Source: Phoronis australis (taxonomy: Eukaryota > Phoronida > Phoronidae). From it: a DNA stretch of 64,000 nucleotides. The stretch spans positions 1,015,556 through 1,079,555 of the forward strand of contig NMRA01000028.1 in assembly GCA_002633005.1 (NCBI GenBank), read 5' to 3'. The notes below the pieces were generated by a model. The model saw only the letters and a list, made by a program, of their open reading frames with translations. It made no database searches and was not told the origin of the DNA. Below, piece after piece: positions 15,101-24,100 of the stretch; the stretch's first letter is position 1, and each line of letters opens with the position of its first letter. Position numbers and translations under genes: made by a program.

Positions 15101-18100
15101 CTCTAGGACCATCTTGCTGGACAGTAATAGGTCGCGATTTTTAAATTCATTTTCATTTAAATTATTTATATCTGCCGTGACCGATGAAGATTCTGTATGC
15201 ATGGCAAAAACACAACAATTGGACAGTGAAGCAGTTACTCAACTTGTTTATATCGAAGGATTATTGTGGTTAAGGATCCTATGTTTACCTGTCAATCACC
15301 AGTAAACAGTAGACTGGGTAGCAAACTGAACACACAGTGCCTCAGGAAAAGGCTTAAAAATAATTCAAATTCATTGTTTAGTCAAAGATAAAACCAACTG
15401 CACTGATCAAGAAAACTCAAAATGTTAAATTTGTGAGGGTTAAGTAATGGTTAGATCACAACATGTACTAACACACAACAACACAAACTATAACAGGCTT
15501 GCATCACTTACCAGGAGGACATTCATACATGCCCAATCCCTCATCACCCTCTGCACGAGCCCTTCTGATGGCTGGAACACACAACACACGTTTTCATCAG
15601 ATGGAGGACAAACTCTTCACCTATTCTGCATACACTTTGGTGCTACTGTGGAATTCTCTTTTGAGACATTTCTCAACAAAAGTGAACATTGAGAAAATAC
15701 TGCGTTGTAAAAAACATAATTTTATTGTCATGAAGCTGCCAGCGTCCCTTAATTTAAGTAAAGAATAAGAAGAGGCCGAAATCTTAATGGTAAGTGCTAC
15801 AAATTATTACGTTTTTCTTGGATGGAGAGTGGGTTTAGAGTAGTCTTAAACCTAACACCTGCGCTACAATGATAAGAGCAATCCCTGCATTCAGCAGAGC
15901 CTGTGACTCGATTGTCTTACCAAAACAAGTCTTACCTTCCCTGGTCCTGGCAGGTGAGTACTCTCTTCCACATTGACCCTTGTTGTTGACCCCAAATGCA
16001 TATACCTCACCCTTGTCCGTCAACGCCACTGTGTGGGCTTTACCCAATGCCACTCGGGTGATAAAAACGTCCTTCAGGTTGCTGATGAGACCGGTTGTCT
16101 CATCTGCAAAGTTCAGATCACGCCCAAACATGTAGAGCTCTCCCTTGTCAGTGACGAGTGCACTCACTTGGTCACCACACCCAGAAGCCACCACTTTCTT
16201 GCCATTCATGCGACCCATCACTCGTGGCTTAGTACCCTTCACCTGCCGTCGTGGCTTAACTACAGAAGATGAGAATTATGGGTACAAAGCCATAATGGCA
16301 TAACTTAAAGAGGTTTTAACCTTGCCAACTTTTGATTTCGACCACTAACTGCTATAAAATCAGTCTTAACTTGTTTCACATTTTCTGGACTCACAAAAAA
16401 CTGATAGTTTGATGAAGTGCCTAGAGACCATGCACAAGGCATGCTATGACGCAGGACATGTCATGATGCAGGGCATGCTGTGATGCAGGACATGTCATGA
16501 TGCAGGGCATGCTGTGATGCAGGGCATGCTGTGATGCAGGACATGTCATGATGCAGGGCATGCTGTGATGCAGGGCATGCTGTGACGCAGGACATGTCAT
16601 GATGCAGGGCATGCTGTGATGCAGGACATGTCATGATGCAGGGCATGCTGTGATGAAAAATCTTGTAGAGACTTGTCTCAAAACTTCAGTGGTTTTAGAG
16701 CCCGGAACTCACCTTCACTTTGACAAAGGCAGACCTTGAGACAAATTTCTTAACAATAAGTGGTCTAAACCAAAAGTTGTTTTTTTGTGATGGAAAGTAG
16801 GTTTATAATGATCACTTTAGGTATTTTCAACCTATTTCGTAATAAAAAACAAAATCCATTGAAATGCAATACACTGGTTACCAATTTGAAGTTGATCACA
16901 TTTTTCTTCTAACAAATCAATTTGCTGTTTACATGCTCATCAAGCAATGAAACAAAGGATGTAAAGGAGATCTAAACCAATATAGGAGACACCAAACAAG
17001 AAGCTGTTCTTGACTTGAAATCACTACTTAACCACTCCAGTAGTGTCTATTGCAAGGAACAAAATTAAACAACAACTCCTACAAAGATAGATGATGTAAA
17101 CAGCGTAAAACTGGTTGTTCAAAACCACAAAGCTAAGTTTCTAGCCTTACAAGTATTGGGATTAATATCTGCGTCTTCTCCACGTTTTGCTGTCCCGACG
17201 AAGAATGGTATTCCACTGTCAGACACGATGATAGCGTGGGCGGTGTCATGGCCAACGGAGAAATGTGCCACTCTTGGGGCCTTGGGGATGCTTAGTTCCA
17301 GCCATTTTCCAGGAGTGGGGCCAGTAGACTTAATTCCCATAAACGACGGCTTCCCAGTGAATAGCAGCTGGAGTACACACAACATTTAGTTCAAGAGGTT
17401 ACTCAAACCACAAACACATCAAAATCTCTTGGTATGTTCCAGGGCATATCAGAATGACTGGTCCACCTTCCTCCTTGGTTAAATAATAAAGGTTATGTAG
17501 GACATTATCAACTAGTCTGAGTATTCAGCCAAATATTTACTCACTACATATTTTAAATCAGTCAAAATATATATTTTCTAATAGAAACTCTGAAGAAGTT
17601 TTGCATTTTACAAAACTGCCCTTAACCAGGTCATGTGACTGTGTCTTTAAAGTAACATGTAGCTAAAAGGAAAGTTACAGTGACAGCAAAACAATCACTA
17701 AATTTCGTTTGATATAAGGTTTCAGATCAAATCATAACAATCCTGTTACAATTTTGTTTTGTTCAATGGAAATCACAAGTCCTGTATTCGATAGGGCCTC
17801 ATGCGAATGCACAACATTATTACCTTTCCATTTGCAGTCCTGGCCAAAGCAATATCTTTCACTGACCCAACTTCCAGAATTTCAGATTCAAACCCAGTCT
17901 CTACAACATATTGAGAGAATGCAGTGCACTGATGTTAACAATATGATAATATAAGGTATCAGACATTCACAGAAGACCATGGTCAGTTGTCCACCTGAAA
18001 CTAATAAAACTACAGTACTTGCATGGCTTACTACAAACTATCAAATCAATACAAAATTAATAGATAACCACGATCATTCACAAAGCATTTGAAGAAGGTC

Positions 18101-21100
18101 CTGGTGATAGAAAAAAGTTTACTATGGGATGCCAACACATTACCCAAAGTTATCGTTGACACAACACAACTAACAACACAAAGGTCAAGGTTTTACATTT
18201 TCCTCGGTAACTTGCATCAACAGAATTTTGAAGAACAAAGTACTTAGGAGGCAAATTCTTTACACACAATACATTGTAACAGACATCTGAAAACACAGGA
18301 AACTCACGCATAGTCTGTAGGGCTTGCTCTTCATCAAACATAGACTGGCCACAGAAGTCTAGACACTTCTGAGACAGGCGCAGCGGAACCTCGGAGACCG
18401 ACGACATGGGCGACTTGGTGGGCAGGTACATTTTGGCGACAAAGGTGTCCTAAGGTAACAATATCTTTTCAACTGATGGACATTTACTCAAAAATGTAAT
18501 TATGGAGCAGAAAATGTTTGTTGCCATCCGTGCTTATAATTCAATTTATGTTTTCTGATCTCTTTCAGAATTTATGATAAAAAGTAGTTGACTATAATGG
18601 AGCTTTGCAAATTATTTATAATCTTAATGGTTTGAGTATTAAATTCTTCATACCTTCAACAGGATTTTTTTACTTCCTGGGGCATATAAGAAGAGGTTTT
18701 TGTAAAGACACTTGGAACAGAAAAGAACAGAGATTACAGTGTATTGTAAAGTAATACTCACATCTTTAGCGGGATAAATCTGGCCAAGCATTGTGCCATC
18801 ACTAAACATACAGTGTGGACCAGTTGGAGTGTCTGAAGAGGAACAAACACATAATACAGCATCCAAAAACCCAAGATGGACAACAATATCAAGAGAATAT
18901 CTGCAGGGCTTGGAATGACCAATGACAAAAAACGCGGAAACTTCGAAACTTTTACGGCCCAAATCATGCCCGATAACCAGCCTTGAAATGGTTAATGTGA
19001 ACCTTTCCCCGACAAAAATCGGGAGGACTAAAAAAAAAAAACGTTACCACCATCAGTAGCATGCATCTGCGTCCTTTTAGCTCGCCCGTCCACTCCCAAC
19101 CCACACATTTTTGGCTGCACAGCGGTAGTATTTGTCGCCGCGCTTAACAATAACACGAGACGCTTTTGAAAATCCCACCACGCTGTCCCAGATGCCTCGG
19201 CAATGTTGGCAATTTACGTTCCTTCGAAACATAACGAGCATCTTCCGCTTTTCGAGGTGAACGTCGTCTGCAACGCCGCGGTAAGAAAGGAATTTGCCGC
19301 GGAAATTTTATATCAAATCCGATTTTTTTACGCGGAAATATTATAAAAAAAGCGGAAAGCACATTTGAAAAAAGCGGAAATCCGCGTTTCCGCGGAAAAT
19401 TCCAAGCCCTGAGTGAAAACAGTTTCTCAATATGCGCTTGATTGGGGAATGACTTATCTCATTTCTGGAATGAAACCCGATTGTCTAGCTTTACATTCGC
19501 TATCTTATGCTTGCAACTTGTAATTGTTGAAAACTAAAAGAATTCATTTCACGAATGAAACCTAGCGTCTAATGCTGGATAACTTCAGCTTTCAACTCAC
19601 CCTGTAGTTTGAATGTCTTCTCATCAGCTAACGTGTTGCTATTCACTGACACAACACTGGACGCTGAATCTTCCATGTTCTGATAGAACAGCGTTCCCTG
19701 ACAACAATATACCTTGTGTGTTAAGCTACACAATTACACAGACACTCTTGGCCAATTTCAATAGGAAATGTTGTGTTAAGAATTTAATTTATTCAAAATG
19801 AATACTGTAACGGCTATTTTTATGCCTGCAACCCAAATAATTTTTCTTCAAAGATTATTTGCATATTTGTGCGTCTTTGCTTTACTTACTGGCACCAGTG
19901 CTTACCTCTTGTATACGAGCATGTCTTATTCTGGGTGATCTTTGCATCTTTTTCGTCAATTCTTAGTGTTTTTAATTTAAAAGTGAGTGTTGAACATCTA
20001 CACTTTTGAAACAGATAAAGGCACATATTACATTATAAAATTAACTTTTTGTTTTACTAATAAGTACTTCACATTTCGGCACAAGGGCCTATTAAATACA
20101 TGCATGTATGGTAATAAATCTTGTTTAGTCGATATTAAGTGTCAAGAGTCAACATTTGTGAACCACTAGCATACTAGGCCAAACTTACAGATTTTAGATT
20201 TTGTTCCTCTCAGAGGTCGACATATATCTAAACGACACCAACATCAATTATTCCAAATGCAAAACAGCATCCAAAGATTATGTGAAAGCAGTACACGATT
20301 ATGTCTATTGGTGCAAGTGGCTGGACAAATTAAAAACAGCAATACACAGATCAACATGTCTAATCTTGGTCACAATAAATTTAACACAAAAACCCCCTAG
20401 AGCAGCCAATATCTGTGTATAACGTTGTGAACAAGTGGGTAAAATATGAACACAATGATCTGCAGTTTAGTTAGACAGGCATTCTGATAACCTTACAGGT
20501 TTAGCTTGCTTTTTTTGAATGAATTTTTTGCTCATTCCATTAAGGAGAGACAATACAATCAGGAATTCTATTAAAACTAGAAAACTGAACTTTAATTACT
20601 AAACACAACTGAATGCCTGAGTGAATGCCTGAGATAGTCTTTAATAGAGACTCTCTAACAAACCTGTGCATAGCAAAGCCAACCCTTCTCCTTGTTATGG
20701 AAGTTCTCCCTCCTGGTGTAAATGTGTCCCTCGATGGAACCGTCAAAGCCCGAGCCCAGTTTGAACAGCCCCTTGCTGCTGTGAATGTATAGGTACTTGC
20801 CGTCACTGGCTACAGCACTGTATGGACACTTCACACCTGTGAACACAGTTTTATTTTATATCAAATTTCATTCTCAGAGGCCTCGAAATAATGTAACACA
20901 GGCCTAAGACTCTAATCCTTGTAGTCGAAACAATCTGCACTGGAAGGCGGAAACACTACAAAATAAACTGAGAAAGTGATGACGTCTCACTACTGGAGAC
21001 TAGTACATTAATGTCATAGCAAGTTTCAATGGCATAGGTTACAGCACCCATCACACTATCATCATGGTGTTCAGTAAGACAACATTAGATGACTTTCCAT

Positions 21101-24100
21101 GTCACGTAATTTTCAACAGGGATGCGGTCAGCATTAAAACCAAGATGACATAATTTTCTAATAATCAATTAGTGTCACCTAACTCTCTGCGTCTACTCTT
21201 CCCATACCTTTAATCCCCTCCACCTGGCGTATGGTGCTCAGTAAAGCCGACTCCTTGATACCCCTGGAGAACCAAGCGGGGATCTGTGTGCGGCCAAGCA
21301 AGACCGCTTGAATGCTCTTCTGCAGACACGACATGATTTCGGGCATCTAGCAGATATCAACAAAATATCTAAATTAAAAGTGCAATACAGCCACAATCAA
21401 CTTTTGATTTTGGCCAGTAACTAAACTAAAATTGGTCTCATGTGATGAGTCATTACTGTTCCAAACCAGGTCAATTACTTTGCCAGCCACCAAAGTTTAG
21501 TTTCAGCCTACAATACAGTATGGCCACCAGGGGAACTCTTATTGTATCCTATTTAATTTCACACAAAGGATAATAAACCAGTTATACTGCCCTGAATGAG
21601 CAAAAATGCCTGTAAAGAAGGTTGACATTTTTAACACCAGAACATGGTTCATAGCACTGCAGGATTCGTGTGGGCCACAAAACAAAAATGACAAAGCAAT
21701 AATAAATAAGCAAGCGTAAAAAACTTTTCATAATGTGTTTGTGTGGCCTACACATGTTGTGTATCTTCTGTTATTGAGCAGAGAGAAACAAACTGAAATA
21801 AACAAACTAAGACATCATATCAAATCAGGTTTGATTTCATCTCATATGTGGGAAGATAAGCGTGAAACTTCATTGGCTGTGCATGATTGTACTGTGAATA
21901 CATGAAGCCTTTTTGTAGACAGCATGCACAAACTTACAGTTTCAGTTTCAGTTCTATTCAGACCCTTGACTTTTGAAAACACCAGCAGTCAATCACACCA
22001 TTGTATCACACAAGTAACTACTCTTTTGTTCAACAGAACAGGACAAAGCAATACAATTTCCGTCAATTAGCGCCACAAAAAAGTCAGTCCACAATGCATG
22101 TTTTGAGCTCATTGGGGACTGAGAAAAAGAAAGTAGTTGCTACCTTATTGACACAGCTTATTTTCTGTGAACAAAATGTGAAACAGTGAGACACCCAGAT
22201 GCCCTATTACATGTGAACAAAATGTGAAACAGTGAGACACCAAATGCCCTATTACCTGTGAACAAAATGAGAAACAGTGAGACACCAAATGCCCTATTAC
22301 CTGGATCTGTTGTGTAATTAACATTGGATTGCTCATCAGCAATGCCGAAACAGCATTTAGCATCTTGTAAGTGTCACCAACAGCAACCACCAAGCTGAGT
22401 AGACAGCTACATGCCAATGAAGTGAGAGGGAGGTCCTTGTCACGCGACGAAACATTGGTGGCCAACTCCATCAGGAGGTTGTACAAAGTTTCTGAGAAAT
22501 AGAAATAGCTATCATGATTTTGGATAATGCAGCACAGCCTATTTGTTAGTTCAGGCGAAGTTGTAAATGCTCTCAAAATACAAAATATTGTGAACTTTCT
22601 GACAGTTCACTGACGATTTGACTATACTTTACAGAAAACGATGACTGTGCTAAAGGTGAATAGGGTTTGTACAATTTTTGTATGATGCTAAAGGAGGCTT
22701 CGAAAGATTTTATGTGTTTTTTGCAATATCGTTAATTATTGTTTTTTGGGGTTGCCTGAATTTAAATGAGCCAGAATGTTTTGATTTTTGCCATGACACA
22801 TAAATTAATTAAATACAAATAGAAACTGAATGTGAGACCTCTACAAACCCACAGTAATCTCTAAGTGATCAGGTAGCAAACTCACAACGTCAAACAAGCC
22901 CCATTGTGCAACTAAAAAAACTTTTGATGAAGTTAGGTGTGTTCCTGTACGTCACACATGGCTAAAAACAGCATGTCGATGGACAGACCCCTTGTACAGT
23001 CAGGTGATAACAGGGGTCCAAGACAAACAATCGCCATTGGTTAAAAAAAGTCTCCCATTTTGTAATTGCTCGGTTGCCCATTCAAGTATCAAGTACTCAC
23101 CAATGACATCTGTTGGCTCTTTACTCATACCCTCTGGACGTTGCCCTTGCAGTGTGTCAAACAGTGCTTGTAGTGCCCTCTGGCACAGGTCTGGGTAGGC
23201 CTCTCGGGTCTCCTTGATTAACTCAAAAACGCTGGATAGACCCATTCCAACAACCTTTTGAAAATACAGATTAGAGTATTTTTCAAGAAAACAGCAGTTT
23301 TAAGATTCACAACAGTCAGTGATAATTTTCCAATGTTTTTATACTGAACAAAATAGGTTTGCTGCTGAGAACAACATTGCAAACATATAGCCTAGCTGCT
23401 CCTATGTTTACCATAACTAATTATAAGGAACAGGCACAGGAGAAAATAAGAGTGAAGCCTTTATTTGAATGCGTGTGATGGCTGTTAAGGTGTAACAATT
23501 GTTTTGTACAATGCAGCTGTCACAAAACTAATTTTGGTAAGCTCCCATAATTGGAATCAAGGTCATCAGCCTTGGATGACTAAATGATAATTTTGTTGGA
23601 AGTTAAGAACTGACAAACACCCACATACCCGAGGTATTTTGGCTGGCGGCTCATCATCATGAAGTTCCAATTCTTCATCAGATTCAGACTCTTCCTCCAA
23701 CAGGCGTCTCTGCTTCCGAATGAGATTGAGCGCCTCTTTAGCACGTCGTTCCAGCACGCACGTGCGTATGTTGGCAAACACATTGAAAGCTGACGGGTTC
23801 GGGTGAAGGTCGCAGCTGGGAGGAAAGCTTGTGTCCAGCAGATATTCGCGAGGTTTGTCAACAACACCTGAATCTCGCTGCAACAATAACATTACTTAGT
23901 CAAGCCTAGCTGTTGTGTTACACTAACTTGAACAATAAATAATAAGCATGACACTATTAGAAGGAAGACACAGTTCCAACTCTCCTATCACGACAGGGTG
24001 TTTCACGTTTCAACCTCCTGAAAGTCATACGGTAACCCACTAAGCATCATACTCAAGAACTGCGATCACAATTTCTAATTACAGCGTGTGTATAGTTCTA

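Noticed and set aside
16421-16646. Open frames with repeated HALHHDMSC
   Set aside because: Translation of the 17-bp minisatellite in MYCBP2 intron 12.
17824-17900. Degenerate tRNA/SINE B-box-like sequence (ttcagattcaaaccc)
   Set aside because: Reading the minus strand gives TGFESEILEVGS...TANGK, a conserved MYCBP2 segment with matching splice sites and phase. It is coding exon 11.
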